From assembly GCA_013407085.1 (NCBI GenBank), contig JACCGJ010010144.1, forward strand, positions 1-64,000: a stretch of DNA of 64,000 bases, in the 5' to 3' direction. The stretch is from Atriophallophorus winterbourni (Eukaryota > Platyhelminthes > Trematoda > Plagiorchiida > Microphallidae). Shown piece after piece: positions 12,560 through 25,204 of this stretch. Position 1 is the stretch's first letter. Each line of letters begins with the position of its first letter. The position numbers and the translations under genes were made by a program. The notes under the pieces were generated by a model. That model was not told the origin of the DNA, made no database searches, and was given only the letters and a program-made list of their open reading frames with translations.

Positions 12560-12816
12560 TACAAAGAAAACATATCCAATTTTATAACATTACATCTCCA
12601 AGCAGTCACTCTTGCGATGAATCCATGTCTAAATAAAGCTTTCAACTTTAACATTAATGACTACTTTTATCGTTCGAACCATGACCAAAATGACACACTT
12701 TACATTGAAGCAACTGTTACATTTGGACCGTACTACCAATCACTTACTGTGTGTTTCTGCATAAATAAAAAGTCTGGTTTCACAGTCCGTGCTCATATGA
12801 GATGCATACGTTTCTG
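12560..12816 (+). CDS. Candidate host exon, unknown protein
   Basis: Acceptor CCACCTCAG|TAC, donor TTTCTG|GTATTA. The 257-nt segment is open (85 codons plus 2 nt), phase 0 start. The peptide includes NDTLYIEATVTFGPYYQ, a beta-strand pattern that resembles KGNMYMNATVTMKMKY in the exon at 31248-31479, so both may belong to related domains of one protein. That similarity is visual only. Function unknown. Confidence 0.4.
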
Positions 12817-14924
12817 GTATTAACGTTGTTGTTTTGCTGCATGTACACCGGGTTTTGTGAAGGTTGGTTCATTAATTTTTTTATTGAATTCGCTAACTAC
12901 TATCGAACGTTTTGCTTATTTTCTATCGTATATATAATTCGCAAGATTATTATGTGGGACATTTGACGAAAAATATTCGCCGAATGAATGAAAAACTTGT
13001 GTTTTTTGAAAACCGTGCATTCACCAGTCAGTGCAAAGTTATTTTCTTTTGAGCGGATCTAGAAGCCATATTTTATGGAATATTTCTTTGTAATTGAGAG
13101 GTAGCGTTTTCGTGCTAGCGTTATTCGCTTATATAAAAGTATCAGTGCCTCTGTCGACTTCACGATTGTTTTAGTAAGAGCAATCATCGTTTGATTGAGT
13201 AACACAAAGCACTTTAAGGCTCACCATATAGCATATGAAAATAATTGTTGTTTGATATCTCTTACATAAGATGATGTAGGTATAGACACGATAAACATTT
13301 AGTCCGCAAAATACTTCAATCGCGTCTGTCAGTCTAATTACGTAGTGTCGTTTTCTTTTTCCAATGAGAGCCTATAGCATCTGCGTCAAATCCGTTCAAT
13401 AGACGACCGTGACCATTTTTTCCTAAAGCGATATAGACGCCTGCTTTGATTGTCAACGATCAAAAGCAAGTTATACACGCAGCATAGCATCAGTGTACAG
13501 TATTTCCATAGCTGTTTTAACATAGTTAAAACAGATATGAAGGCAGTGTCTTGAAAGCTCAGATTGTTTACCAATATCCTACTGTTTCAATGCATGTGGA
13601 TCCTGATCTTGATCTCAAATGCGTGGAAACATTCTGGGGGTGAAGTGATGGAAATGCATGCAATTATGAATTTGTCTTCAAGATATTGAAGAATTTTATA
13701 CCACGAGCGTTTTCCGTTCATTGCACATGACGGAGCCAGAGCAGTTTTCTCATTAGCATGAGAAGCGACAACCAATTCAAGGTTCTGTGCTGCAATTGTG
13801 ACTCACCAATTTTTGTGTATATTAAAATTAGTAATTATCAAAAGAAGACAACGATTGACAAACCTTTAATCGAACATTTTCGAAATTTCAGCTTCAGACC
13901 TGTGTTAAATAAGCACTGAATATATACTGTTCAAATTTCACCTAAACTAGGTGTGACTAGCACTAAATAATATTCATGAAACTCAGTTTATGCTACAGCA
14001 TTGCTGATTGGAAATTGTTGAAGAAAAAGACCGTTCTTATACTTTTACTCGGTTTTTCGACAACAAAATTTTTTTATACATAAACATTTCATGAAACATT
14101 TCAATCAAAATTTATATGTAATGTAAAGATGGTTTGCAGACAATCGCTCAGTAAAAGCATCTAGTCTAACCTATTAATTGCAGACTTTTTCATGACTTTT
14201 GTATTCCCGATCCGACTGAAATATAATCAGAAATTTGAGAAATATTTTTATGGAAAAATTCTAAATTCGCAATTCAAACAATCGGGATAAATCTCAATAA
14301 CGCATCGTAGTTTATTTTGGTGTTAACGAACACACTAGCACTGTTTCGGGCAGTTAAATACAGGCACAACCATTAAAAGCAGTGGCTCTACATTGCCAAC
14401 AGCATCGTAGTTCATGAGTCAGTAGTGGTGGACACGTTCAGAATACTTAGGTAACTGACGGTTCGAAAACACTAGAATTAACATTTAATCAAGAATTATC
14501 ATGAAATTAATCAAGGTCAACTGGAAAGCAAACCACAGTAATCTCCCAACTAATGTCAGATTTCTACACCGAAATGTTCTGATGAACCACATCTTCTACA
14601 ATCAGACGGAAGGAAGCATTGCGGAAATTTCTAAATGACCAATGCCCGAATCTCGTAGGGTCGGACAAATAGACGAGATTTTCGCTTTAACATCAATCAT
14701 CTATATACAAACGCGCAATAACGTGTTAATCACTGGCCGAAATGAATGTTTCTCTAATTCGCACTCGGTTTATGTCTCAGCAATAATGGAGACATGTTTT
14801 CAATCTCACGTGATCGGTGTTCCGAAAAATAGCAATAGCTATTGACCAACATGATATTATACACAGCACGACAGTTACAGACACTGATCTAGATCTGGAA
14901 AACAGTATATAGTGTAAAATTTTC
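12817..14924. other. No gene seen; trace of family A repeat
   Basis: Mostly structureless AT-rich DNA. Around 13580-13665 a GCATGTGGATCCTGATCTT stretch recalls the left part of hammerhead family A but lacks a ribozyme core. Confidence 0.4.
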
Positions 14925-15010
14925 ATTTGCATGCTTTTCTGTCAAACACACCCCACGACCGGTTTCGTGCTGTTTGCACTCATCAGCAAACAGTGGCTTA
15001 CAAGTGCTCC
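14925..15010 (-). ncRNA. Hammerhead ribozyme core, repeat family A
   Basis: On the - strand: CTGATGA (14986-14980), a perfect 4-bp stem II GTGC/GCAC with loop AAACA, then GAA (14966-14964), a minimal stem III of A-U and C-G pairs with a 2-nt loop, and cleavage triplet GTC ending at 14957. These are the hammerhead consensus elements, with the very short stem III typical of metazoan copies. Stem I is weaker: CCAC/GTGG can pair only if six bases next to the core are left unpaired. It may be a decayed ribozyme. Confidence 0.65.
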
Positions 15011-15529
15011 TTGTTTAGTATATAGAGTAATTTGAAACTTGACTCAAGAGAGTTGCCTCGTGGAAGATATACTGCTCAACATCATCATCAAACGCATTCA
15101 ACGAAGAACTCTTGAAAGTTATCCATTACGTTGGAAACCAAAGCAATTCCTAATTACTGAATATGGAATTCTTCAATCTACCTGAATTATGCACCGCGTA
15201 TATCAACAATAAACCGCACGGCTACAACTTTCGCGATCTGTTCGATTACAGCCCCATGTATGATTTTATCCTACATTTATCCTAGAAATAGTTTTAACCT
15301 GCGAATCCATGGCGGGTTAATGCGACCACCTCATTCTACTCTATTCACAAGTGTTCAACGCCTGTAAACGTCTATAACAAGCAAACCTAAATATAGAAAA
15401 GGATTACATGGGCTTGATGGAAAACGTAAAACTTTCGATGATAAAAATATAAATTTCAGTAATCCAGACTCCGCATTGCAATACCCTCACATATTAAATC
15501 ACCAACAGGTTACATTTAAATTCTATATA
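15011..15529. other. No supported gene
   Basis: A weak LINE-like reading near 15063-15130 (IKRIQRRTLE) is too short to assign. Otherwise nothing recognised. Confidence 0.35.
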
Positions 15530-16960
15530 GGGCCCTGACATAAGAACAAAGATCACCATTCCATAAATTGCAGTCGCACTTGAAAAAGAAGTTGAGAAAG
15601 CGAAATATTGAATGGGCTGTTCATAGTGTCGCCAGAAAAGAATGTGCTTTGAATATAAAAGCGAATAAATCAACCAATCAAGAACCTGATTCTCAAGTAT
15701 AGCTAATATTACCAGCTTCAGCTGTAAGAATGCAAATAATTTTGAACTGCTTTACCAACACGACTAGACTGAAACTCGGTGTTTTTCCGATCATTACAGA
15801 TAACGGACTAACTGAATCTGTCATGGAAACTGCTAACGCTCTAGCTAGTTTTATTCACGAGTTTGCGACCCCAAGAATGCATTATGACATTTCGTATTAT
15901 CAGAACAAATTTTGCCGGAGATATTAGGCGATATTTATATAACTCGAAACCACCTACGAAAGTTGTATAGAAACATGCCACCGAAAGCCGACTGAATCAC
16001 ACTTGCAATCCTAAATTGTGAAAACTAGTCTATTTAATCACTCTGTGCGGAAGGGTGTTTTACCGGCTGAGTGGAAGAAAGAAATCATAACCGTCATCTA
16101 TAAATGTGGCACTTGTTCTGACCCAGCAAATTACTGCTCCGTTATTCTCATTCTCGTGATCCCAAAAGATATTGACTGAATTGACTGCACAAGAATCGTT
16201 AGTCATTTCTTAACCCAAAATTTCGTTCTTGGCTGGCTAAACTAATGGAGTCAATAAACGACTAAACACATGCAGTACATGAATGTTGTTGCGTGCGGGC
16301 CTGTTACTTGGACATATAAAATGCGTTTGATCACGTGAACCTTCATATACTCCCCAGTTAACTGCAAGAGGCTTGTTTTAATGATTACCATTTTACCGGG
16401 TTGAGAAGCTGCCTAGTTAATTGCGGTAATAGTAAGTATCAATGGCGTATTATTTAAGGACATCAAAGCCATTAGTGGGGTTCCACAAGCTTTCATACTT
16501 AGACGGGTTCACTTTTTGGTTTGAATCAATGAACGTCCTGAATTTTTCACAGCAAAGGCGGTTCTCATCTGCGATAGTTCTGGGCTTTGAATGCGAATCA
16601 AGTCAAAGTTGGACTGTTTGCGAGATTTGAATATATTGAACATCTGGTCACAGAAGAACACGCTTCCTTTCAACTTCACAAATATGCAATTCTCTAACAC
16701 GTTCGGATCAGAGTAGGGTATCTTAATGTTGATACACTGGCTCGCAGATGAGATTCTTCGGAATTACTCTTCAACTATAAAACATTTAACACAATGATTC
16801 ATCTATTTCGCCTCTAGTCGAGAAATACCACACAGATTCACGCATTGGTATTTCATACATCACATTCTCGCAGAAAACGACGTCGCTTCATATTTCGGTG
16901 CGCATTTCCTTCAAACGTTTTACAATCATCGAGTGAATGGATTTTTAAAAACAAACAGTA
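15530..16960 (+). pseudogene. CR1-like LINE ORF2 fragment
   Basis: Translating all three frames and following frame shifts gives the endonuclease-RT linker (FPIITDNGLTESVMETANAL), then the first RT blocks (FNHSVRKGVLPAEWK, DPANYCSVIL), then a SGVPQ-equivalent near 16475, INERPEFFTAK, and LNILNIWSQKNTLPFN after the palm. The FADD box is unrecognisable (CDSSG region). Several stops and frameshifts. The 5' endonuclease and the 3' end are missing. Non-functional relic. Confidence 0.7.
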
Positions 16961-17699
16961 TAAATTTTTACTATGTAATTTCACTCTAAAACCCGTTTTA
17001 TAATTGATTGAGCAACGGTTAATAGCAATGAAAATTTCTCTATCATGCCTAGGCTATATACGATATTTTTCTAAATAAATGATCTGTCAATTTACTAATG
17101 CCCTAAATTTTACATGTTGTACGGTTATAGGCCTTTTAAACCATAAATGCTTATATCTTTAACTTAGTTGTTGTAGGCCTCCGTCGGTCGATGTCGACCA
17201 TAGATGTACATCACATCGCATGAATTTCATGTTTTGCAGATTTCTGAATGACTGAACAGTCCGATTCGGGAGGAACAATCTCTCCCGCAGGGCTTGCGAC
17301 GATAGTCAGAACTCTGATATCATGCATCAGTTGCACGCTGGCGGCGTGATGTGCGTTCAGCAGCCAAGAGCTGTATTTGCTCCTCCCCGGCTTGCAGACG
17401 ACGCTTTACACAATGCCTCTAAAGTGAGCAGTCCAGAGCAAGTTCTCCCCAGCTTGCGGTGTCAATGTCAAGAGCGTTCATATCTCTTTTGCAAACATCT
17501 TTGTACCGCAAGTGCGGTCTGTTCTATGGTGTACTTCCTAATTGCAACTCACAGGAGAGAGTAGATCTTTCGGAATATTACCATTTTCCATTCTATAGAA
17601 ATGACCAAGCCACCGCAGGCGGCGCTGACGTAATAGGGTCAACACGCACTGTAGACCAGCTTTTGAAAGCACTTTAGCGTCAGTCACTCAGTCCATCCA

Positions 17700-20366
17700 C
17701 GATATGTTCAAGATACCACGGATGCTTCGTAGATGGAAAGCATTTAGCTTCCGTTCGTGTCTTGCCCGGGTGATCCAGGTTTCACTGCGGTATAGTGGTG
17801 CATTTAGTGCGCACGCGCTGTATTCCATCATCTTTGTGTTCACAGTCAGCTTGCGGTTACTTCAAACACGAGAGTGCAATCAGGACAAAATGAGAGCTGC
17901 TCTGCCTATACGCTTTTTAATCTGCGTGTCTAGCGAGAGGTTATCCGCAATGGTTGAACCAAGATATGTGAAATGATGTACTGGTTCAAGCTGACGGTTT
18001 CCAACAGTGATGATTGGTGGCGATAAAGTCCCTTGACCAAGGACTTTGTTCTTGCTCATGCTGATTGTTAGACCAAAGTCTTTGCATGCCGACGAAAAAC
18101 AGTCCATTAGCGACTGTGGGTTCTCTTGGGAGTGAGCAATAAAGGCTGCTTCGTCGGCAAACAACAGGTCACGGATTATCACATCCCGTACATTGGTTTG
18201 TACTCTCAACCGGTTCAGGTTGAAAAGCTTACCGACACTTCGCGTGCGTATCTAAATGCCTTCTGCTCTCGTCCTAAAAGCGTGCTTGAGAAGCAGAGCA
18301 AAGAAAATGCCGAACTGCGTGTGAGCAAGAACACACGCCTGAGTGAAACGAAATAACGTGTCTGAGCAGCCTTGGGGGGCAGACTATCAGATCAAGCACT
18401 TTGAAAAGACCCTCCCTGCTGACGTAGTCGATTGCCTTAGTTAAATCAATAAAAACAGCGTATAATGGCATAACTGTCATCAACATTTTTGTTAAAGTTG
18501 TCTTGGGGAGAAGCACATGTCAACGGTTGATCTTCCCTTGCGGAAGCCTCATTGAGATTCGGAGTAAATTCTATCAGCTTATTCTTGCAGCTGGATATGT
18601 GAGACGTTAGCAAACAATTTGCCAAAACATTCAGAAGGGAGATTCTTCTGTAATTGTTGCAGTCGCATCTGTCACCCTCATTCTTATATAGCGTGATGAA
18701 CTTTGTGTCTCGCGTCTCTTGTGGGACATCCCCTATCTGCCAGCACTGAATAAGCAAATGGTGAAGAGGCTGTAATAATGCTGCTCTACCGAATTTTGAT
18801 GACCTCAGGTGGAATTTCGTCGTCACCAGGGACCTTCCCATTCGATAAGTGGTCGATTTCCTTTTTCAGCTCATCAAGAGTAGGAGTTGTATCTAGATAT
18901 TTAATGGTCGGCAAACGTTCGATATTTTCAAGTTCATGCGTTAGAACCGTACTATACCTAGAATAGAGAGCGGAGAAGTGCTCTACTCATCTTTCCATCT
19001 GCTGATTTTTTTTCACAATCGGGTCACCAGATGCAGACTTATTGGGAGAAGTTGTAAGTTTGTTTGGACCAATGGCTCTCTTGATCCCATCATATATACC
19101 GTGAAAATTGCCGGTATCCGCAGATTTTCGGATACTAAGGCTAATTTCTGTTCAGTAGTCATTTGCACATCGCCTTGCAGTCTGTTAGACCTTATTTATA
19201 GCTGCTCTCAAAAGTAGTAAGTTTTCATCTATTGCCATACCATTGAACCTCATGAATGCTGACCCTTTCTCATCCAATACAGCAGTCATCTCAGAAGCTT
19301 TTGCTTCGAACCAGTCGCTCGTTCAAGCTTTTCTCAGACCGAAAGTGGAAAGTGCGACTCGGCATATGCAGCTTTTTATCGATTCCCAGTTTTCTAAAGC
19401 CGATTCAAGGGGGTTGTCTTGCTGAACTCGGCTGTGAAGGCTTTCGTAAATCGCGCAGCTAGATTATGTTCGCACATGCGGGTGAAGTCAATCTTAGGCT
19501 TACCAGCCAATTCGGTGCGGTGAAATCTCGTGTCGAAGAGCTTCAGTTTTTCACAGACCAGTGGATGATCAGTGTCACAGTCTGCGCTTTGATATGATCT
19601 GGTGGGAAGTACGCTTCCCATATTAGTGCGCCTAACAAGAATAAAATCAAGCGGGTGCCAGTGCTTAGAGCGAGGAGGTTTGAAAGAAAGTGTTACTGAC
19701 ACAAAGTTTAAATTGTGTGCATAATTCTAAAAGGCTTTGTCCATTTTCATTGGTTTTACCTACACCGAACCTCCCGGGACAGTTTTGCCAAGATTCGTAA
19801 TAAGCACCAACTCTAGCATTGAAATCACCCAATAACACTACACAGTTTCTCTGTGGCACGTTTTTCAGGACGGCTGTGAGGTTACGCTAAAAAGCGTCTT
19901 TTTTAGCAAGCGACGCAGAGAGCGTCGGTGCATAAACGTTGACCAACGTAATGGTACCAGTAATGCACCTCAGATTTAGAGTCCAAATCCGTTCGCTCCC
20001 GCTGTTGCTCGGATCCGTTGCTTTTAATATATCGTTTCGCACGGCAAACCCAACTCTATGCAGTCAAGGCTCATCGGAACCTCTTCCTTTCCAAAAGAAT
20101 GTGTAATCACTTTCTGTTAGCTTACGAGTGTCTGGTAAGCGCGTCTCTTGTAAGGCAGCCACGTCGACATTCGGCCTTTTTAGCTCGTTGTTTATCACAA
20201 CGGACTTTCTAACGCCTCTGATATTCGTGACATCGTCATGAAATCCTGGAAGCATGGACCGGACGTTCCAGGTTCCAAGTTTCAGAACTGACATTTGTTG
20301 TTTGATATTTCGATTTTCAGGTGCGGAAAAATACAGTCTGCTTGTCGGTTGATTCCTAATCCCCAA
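17700..20366 (-). pseudogene. RTE-like ORF2 (APE endonuclease + RT), frameshifted
   Basis: Reading leftward: endonuclease start GTWNVRSM and ALQETRLP (20366-20064), GDFNARVG (about 19830), HPLDFILVRR and DCDTDHPLV (19702-19394), linker, RT blocks TLYKNEGD and NNYRRISLLN (18841-18446), FIDLTKAIDYV (18516-18274), then LLFADEAAF (18209-17880) and LGSTIADN. The frame changes at least between the 19859/19702, 18841/18516 and 18516/18209 segments. The catalytic FADD box reads FADE, so the RT would be defective even if the frame were intact. Confidence 0.8.
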
Positions 20367-20369
20367 GCA

Positions 20370-21145
20370 CTTAATGAGGATAGCGGACCGTGGCGAGACG
20401 GCACCTGATTGACTGGGGTCTGCCCAGCTTGAGGCGGGCGGTAGCCATCCAATAAGACCTAGAAGTTACTTCCACCGTCGAAAGCAGCCTCAGGCACTTA
20501 GATCTGTGCCAATCGAGCCATAGCTCTTAACCGGTGTATGCTGCTCCCCGTGTTATTTTCCGTAGAAGCGGAATGGAGTGTCCTTTCCATTGGTGCGTTG
20601 TGATGTACGCCAGGACAGTTCAAAATGGACAACTAGCTGCTGCCCATGCAGCAAGTGCTCCCTCTCCACGGCACCACTGTTACCAAAGGAAAAGCTAGGC
20701 TGATACGTTTGGACAACGATGCCGTCGCACGAGATGTCAGGACGAAGTTGAATAAACTTCGGACTGTCTAACGGGACTCCGGCTCCGGATTTTTCCTCGA
20801 GGTTTACTCCTGAAGACATCTCCATGAATGAATGTAGCCACAAGGTAGTGGAGGTTTGGGATAAGAGTTTTCCTCCCCCTAGGTGGGCCGCCTTCATGGA
20901 CTAACGAGCTCCACCTGCCCGAAGCATGCTGGTTTTGAGGAGCCAGTCAGCCGCCTTCGCCCTCTCTTTTGTCAGTAGAAGCAGTACCGCCGGGTCAAAC
21001 AAGACCACGCGTGCAGGCCAAGTGCATGGACTTGGTTGTCAGAGGCTATATGAGACGCGGGCCGTTAGAGCATTTGTGGAATTGGGAGCATATCCCCAAA
21101 ACCGCCCCGGCCGTAACAACCTTGGAACCTGCGCGTTTTATTTTC
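20370..21145 (-). other. GC-rich 5' leader of the RTE-like element
   Basis: About 780 bp, strikingly GC-rich for this window, lying immediately upstream of the endonuclease start on the - strand. It contains a 114-codon open frame (20897-20553) with no recognised domain, and several CCGCC/GGCGG stretches. It is probably the promoter and 5' UTR of the element. RTE and related LINEs sometimes have structured 5' ends, which was not tested here. Confidence 0.55.
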
Positions 21146-21164
21146 CAGAATAATTAAAATAAAT

Positions 21165-21345
21165 GAAGCTTATATATTGTACTGCTCACATCTCCAAAAC
21201 TTACACACAACATGCCTGTTTGACGTCAGCAGGTGGAGAAAGTGTGATCAGGTTCAGTGAGACATGCAAGAGTGGAAAAGTGTTGAACAATGTTAAACTG
21301 GAATCCCACTGTGAAATTATATTCACATTTGAAGAACGCATAAGC
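21165..21345 (-). repeat. Hammerhead-repeat family B, degenerate copy
   Basis: The - strand carries the family B order: TTCCACTCTTGCATG, CACTGAACCTGATC, CTCCACCTGCTGACGTC, then TGTGTGTAAG and GATGTGAGCA. The second hammerhead element (GAA) and the cleavage triplet are not preserved. It lies about 20 bp outside the RTE 5' end. Confidence 0.6.
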
Positions 21346-22403
21346 TAAACATGCTTTTGTTGTCATCAAATGAGGTAAGCAATTATTAATATAGAGATTT
21401 TACCTGAATGATTCAAAACCGGTGTTTAAAAATCAATGTGTGAACACGGCCGTTTTGATATCCAAATGAACAGTGTGAAGCGTATCATCGAATGAATGTA
21501 ATTATTGGTGATATTTCTATTTTGTGACTTATAGTAAGAACGATGAGTGTGAAAGTTTCAATTTGCGTTACGTTTTTTTAATTTAAACTACTTTAACAAT
21601 TAACATATATTCAGCAATAAAGCCTGATGTTTTCGGAATGACATTGTCGAATATCTACATAACTACCAACGTATTAAAACCCCAATTTGTTTACATTGTC
21701 ACCACTTAGCGATTGTCACCATGTACCGAGCAATAAAAAATAGATTCATGACTCTCAAACAAAATATCGGTAGTTCCTTGTTTATTCATCAGGGTTCAAC
21801 AACAGCAGGTTTCTAGCACTTCTCATCACATAGAAAAACGAAGGTCAAGAAGGATGTCATTGAAAATTTTAGAAATATTTGCGAAGCTTGAAGTAGGAAC
21901 ATATTGTCACAAATAATGTCATTTCCAATGAGCACGTTAGTAATTCTTGAAAAATATTGATAAAGATATATTTATTCGCACATCTTTTGTCATACAACTT
22001 CGCATGCGTTTATAACGAAATCTTAATCTTTAATTGAAATTCTATGATTTCTACAGATTTAGGCGTTTTCAAATGTTAAGCTTTTAATGTAATTTTGAAT
22101 TTAGTCTAGGCAACTGAAAATTATTAATTTGTCGCAACACACCATGCCTAAATTTTAGGGATCTAGTTTGAAAATCTGATACGCTAAGATGGCTTAAAAG
22201 CCATGAAGTACTGAACATTACTAATGTGTTTCCCAAAAGCCAATACTGGTCAATTATACACATTGAACTACGTTTAGCTAGACGGGTGAAAATGAATTGC
22301 TCAACTTAGTAAATCCTGTTATCTCACTGCATAATGTTTCACATCTAAGGTTTATGGTAAATGAATAAACGGAGAGTGTATTTGATTTATCTTCTTTTTT
22401 CAG
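21346..22403. other. No gene seen
   Basis: No exon, repeat or RNA signal supported. Probable intergenic or intronic DNA. Confidence 0.4.
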
Positions 22404-22501
22404 AAATACGCATATTAGCTACTTTCGATTCGCAAACCGTCGAGGATGATGAAAATAGTGGACGCGTCAGTTCTTCAACAACTAAAGAGGTCGGCGAACA
22501 G
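22404..22501 (+). CDS. Host exon (chain exon 1), unknown protein
   Basis: One of the best splice contexts in the window: a long T-rich tract ending TTTTTTCAG|, and GAACAG|GTAAAC. Of three frames only one is open. It starts with 2 nt of a split codon and ends at a codon boundary. The peptide is acidic and Ser/Thr-rich (FDSQTVEDDENSGRVSSSTT), as in a disordered linker. Its phase 0 end matches the phase 0 start at 23171. Function not recognised. Confidence 0.55.
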
Positions 22502-23170
22502 GTAAACTCTACAGTTTGATTGCTAATGTGTGGCGATGTGGCGAAGCAAACCCCCGGGTTCTTAGTCGATTTGCGCTTTCATCGATTAATGCACACCGCA
22601 ACCCCATGATCATTTATCGCTCGTCCGCAGTTATAATCAATTTCAATCGATCAACGTAGGTTGCATCCTGAAAACGTGAACTCGCTTCATCATCTGGCAG
22701 CAGCACTTTGTCTCTCCACAAATAGAACTGGAGAGAACTAGTGCTTCATGGGTCCTCTGATTGAAAGTAAAACAGCTTCTTTGAAAGCATTCTAAATCTA
22801 CTAGGTTTAGGTTGAGAAATGTTCTTTTGGATTACATGGTCTTACCGAAACACGAAAAAGCATTATCAAAATTCATTTCCTTTCAAATACATTAAAGATT
22901 ACAAAGCACGTACATTTTGTGTATTCAACTAAGAAAAACAAGTTTTTAATTTACTTATGAATGAATAATTACATAATATAACTGCTTCAACTTAGTCAAT
23001 TATCCTGTCAATCGCATGCTGTTAATTCTTGTACTGATTTAATAAAAAGTGCTTACAATATTAAGTTATGATTAGAACCTGACCTCAAAGATATTTCATC
23101 AAACGTTGACTATGCTAACCTCCCGTTTGAGGTTGAGATCATATCTGTGATAATCTTTTCTTCTCTGCAG

Positions 23171-23212
23171 CAAAGTCTTCAGCCGATGTGTACCGGTGGT
23201 CACTTTACTCGG
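23171..23212 (+). CDS. Host micro-exon (chain exon 2)
   Basis: Forty-two nucleotides between CTTTTCTTCTCTGCAG| and ACTCGG|GTTAGT, phase 0 to 0, encoding QSLQPMCTGGHFTR. The acceptor is very good and the donor is fair. It is supported mainly by phase agreement with the exons on both sides (22404-22501 and 23690-23861). Micro-exons are well known in schistosome-type genomes. Confidence 0.4.
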
Positions 23213-23689
23213 GTTAGTCAGGAGATTTCGTGCTGACCGATCCCGTTAGAACTCTTACCATACTAGATCTGATAGCAATCAATGGCTGACAATGGTTTTC
23301 GTCTGTTGTTGATATAATATGGGTTCTCGTTATAACCGTTTCCGTGCGATTCCTGTGAAGCCGAAATATCAGTGCCTGTGATCGCTGTAGATTGACAATT
23401 TCGCGCTTTAATTTTTCACAATATGTTAGTAGGAGATGTTTCGCGAGTAAAACGAGAGCTCTATAGTGACACTGCAAATTAATTATGATTTGAATCTAAC
23501 GTGAAAACAAGGTTCTCTGCCAAGTATCTGAATCTACTGAACACAAATTTCAAAATACTGATGATAAAATATATGTTGCGAATTATTTCTTGTCTGATTT
23601 CGACGGATCAAAGCATCAAGGCACGTAGACAATAAAAATCTCAAACCACAAAAGTCTTGTTCACTTCAAATTCAAATAATTCGTTTCAG

Positions 23690-23861
23690 CTCGCTAAAAC
23701 ATGGAAATTGAAATCGGTTTCGGTTGAAAAATACCACAGAATGTACCAAAACAAAATACTCGCTGAATTGAAACTCAAAATTAATACAGAGGACAAGCCG
23801 TTATTCGATTGGATGTTGATTTTGAACCGACAAACAAAATTTCTCGCATTCCAATCTAAAG
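23690..23861 (+). CDS. Host exon (chain exon 3), unknown protein
   Basis: Acceptor TTCGTTTCAG|CTC, donor CTAAAG|GTATTA. 172 nt, phase 0 start and phase 1 end. The peptide is rich in Lys and hydrophobic residues and probably helical (VEKYHRMYQNKILAELKLK, then PLFDWMLILNRQTKFLAF). The phase 1 end fits the exon at 28330. An alternative downstream exon at 24061 would end the protein early and was not preferred. Confidence 0.55.
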
Positions 23862-25204
23862 GTATTATCATAATATTAATGTGATTGAGGAATTTTAAAT
23901 TTGTATCAATTATTCTGGTATTGTTTATCGGTTTGGTGCCACGTTAACTTTACTATAGGTGACTTATTGTAACGAAAGGGATATCCGGATGTGACTTAGT
24001 TATGCAACTGGATAGCTGAATCATATTCCTACTCTTACGTCCAGTAATTTGTTTATTTAGGTTTCAGTACGCTCGATGCAACATTAATCACGCACTTTCA
24101 TTCCGCGTTGCATGACCAACTGGCAATCGAGTCCTGATTCATCACTGATGTTATTCTGTTCAAAGCTAGTCGTGTTCACACAGCAGAAAGCCAATTAATC
24201 AAACGCGTTTATTACGCTCTACACGAGCAGCAAAACGCCTATTGTTTATAGGCACATCAATTGACCACAAAGCTAACGTGAAACATGTTTGTCCCTGTTG
24301 TCACTTCGATCTGATTTGCCAGTCGATTCCGTATCAAACGGTAGATTCATGGACTTAACAAACGGGGATAGTTTGAGTGACTTTGACGAGTTGCTTAGTG
24401 TTTGATAGTAGCTGACGTTTATCATCTCCTCACTCTTTCGAGGGTGTTGAACCTTGAATCATTATAACTCCTCAAATTATTAGGGGCTCACGATTGTCGC
24501 GCCGACCTTTTCAGCGTTTACTGCTCTTCTGTATATCATCCGAATACTGATGAGTAGCACTAATTGCTATTTCAAGTCACACCTCTACAATAGCAAATTG
24601 TATGTTTTCTTTTGTTTCGGCAATCATTCTTTCAATAAACCGATCAATAAATCTATTATGTTAAAAGCTACCGTTTATATATTATTTCCTCATGACGTTG
24701 GTCAAAAGAAAACGTAAACATTAGTGCAGAAAAATGAATTTAGTAAACAAACCGTCATATCAGTTTAATTAAATTTTCCCTTCCCTGTATCATTAGGCAT
24801 AGATTTCTGTGTAGATCCAATGCAATGCACTACCTGTCCTTACGAACAGCCTAGCTCGATCTAATACACCGTTGTGATCGCGAATAATTGGTGCGTTTAG
24901 CTGCGATAAATACACCAAAATGTTCTGAGTGTGTATTTGCAGTCGTGTCTAATTAAACATTTTCTACTGGATAACTGTTCATTTCGCCTTGTTTAACATA
25001 TGCCTACTACAAGTTGTAAAAAAACCAAACTTAAACGCATACAAGCCAACACCTCAAGACATCTTGTTCTCTCCTCATTGTGTTAACAACCGTTTTGCTC
25101 ATATAATTCTTAGGTTATTACAGCGGATCAAATAGTGGTTTCATTTAGATATCCGCGGTGGGATTTGCTTTCTCATAAAAGATTTCCACATTATTGTTAG
25201 TAGC
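23862..25204. other. Probable intron, nothing else seen
   Basis: No repeat or RNA signal. Two AATAAA motifs occur near 24630-24650 but no terminal exon is well supported. Confidence 0.4.

Larger units (their letters stand above)
17165..21145 (-). mobile_element. RTE-like LINE, nearly full length, decayed
   Basis: Runs on the - strand from a GC-rich leader (right) through endonuclease and RT to a 3' end at about 17165, where the - strand ends in GGAGGCC followed by ACAACA. The same 3' terminus with (CAA)n recurs at 28431, 32562 and 45462, which defines the end. RTE-clade elements characteristically end in short tandem repeats rather than poly(A). Base composition is clearly more GC-rich than the flanks. 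No target duplication was identified. Confidence 0.8.

Noticed and set aside
13587..13775. A - strand ORF with protein-like composition
   Set aside because: Its left half overlaps a family A hammerhead-repeat trace and no donor is present.
23259..23471. A 71-codon - strand open segment between a TTTGCAG acceptor and an ATG|GTAAGAG donor
   Set aside because: Attractive splice sites and exact codon multiple, but it lies antisense in the short intron between two phase-matched + exons and has no partner exon. More likely chance.
24061..24137. A + strand terminal exon after 23861 (25 codons then TGA, with AATAAA about 500 bp later)
   Set aside because: Phase fits, but the better-supported exon at 28330 also fits and continues the chain. 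It could be an alternative 3' end.
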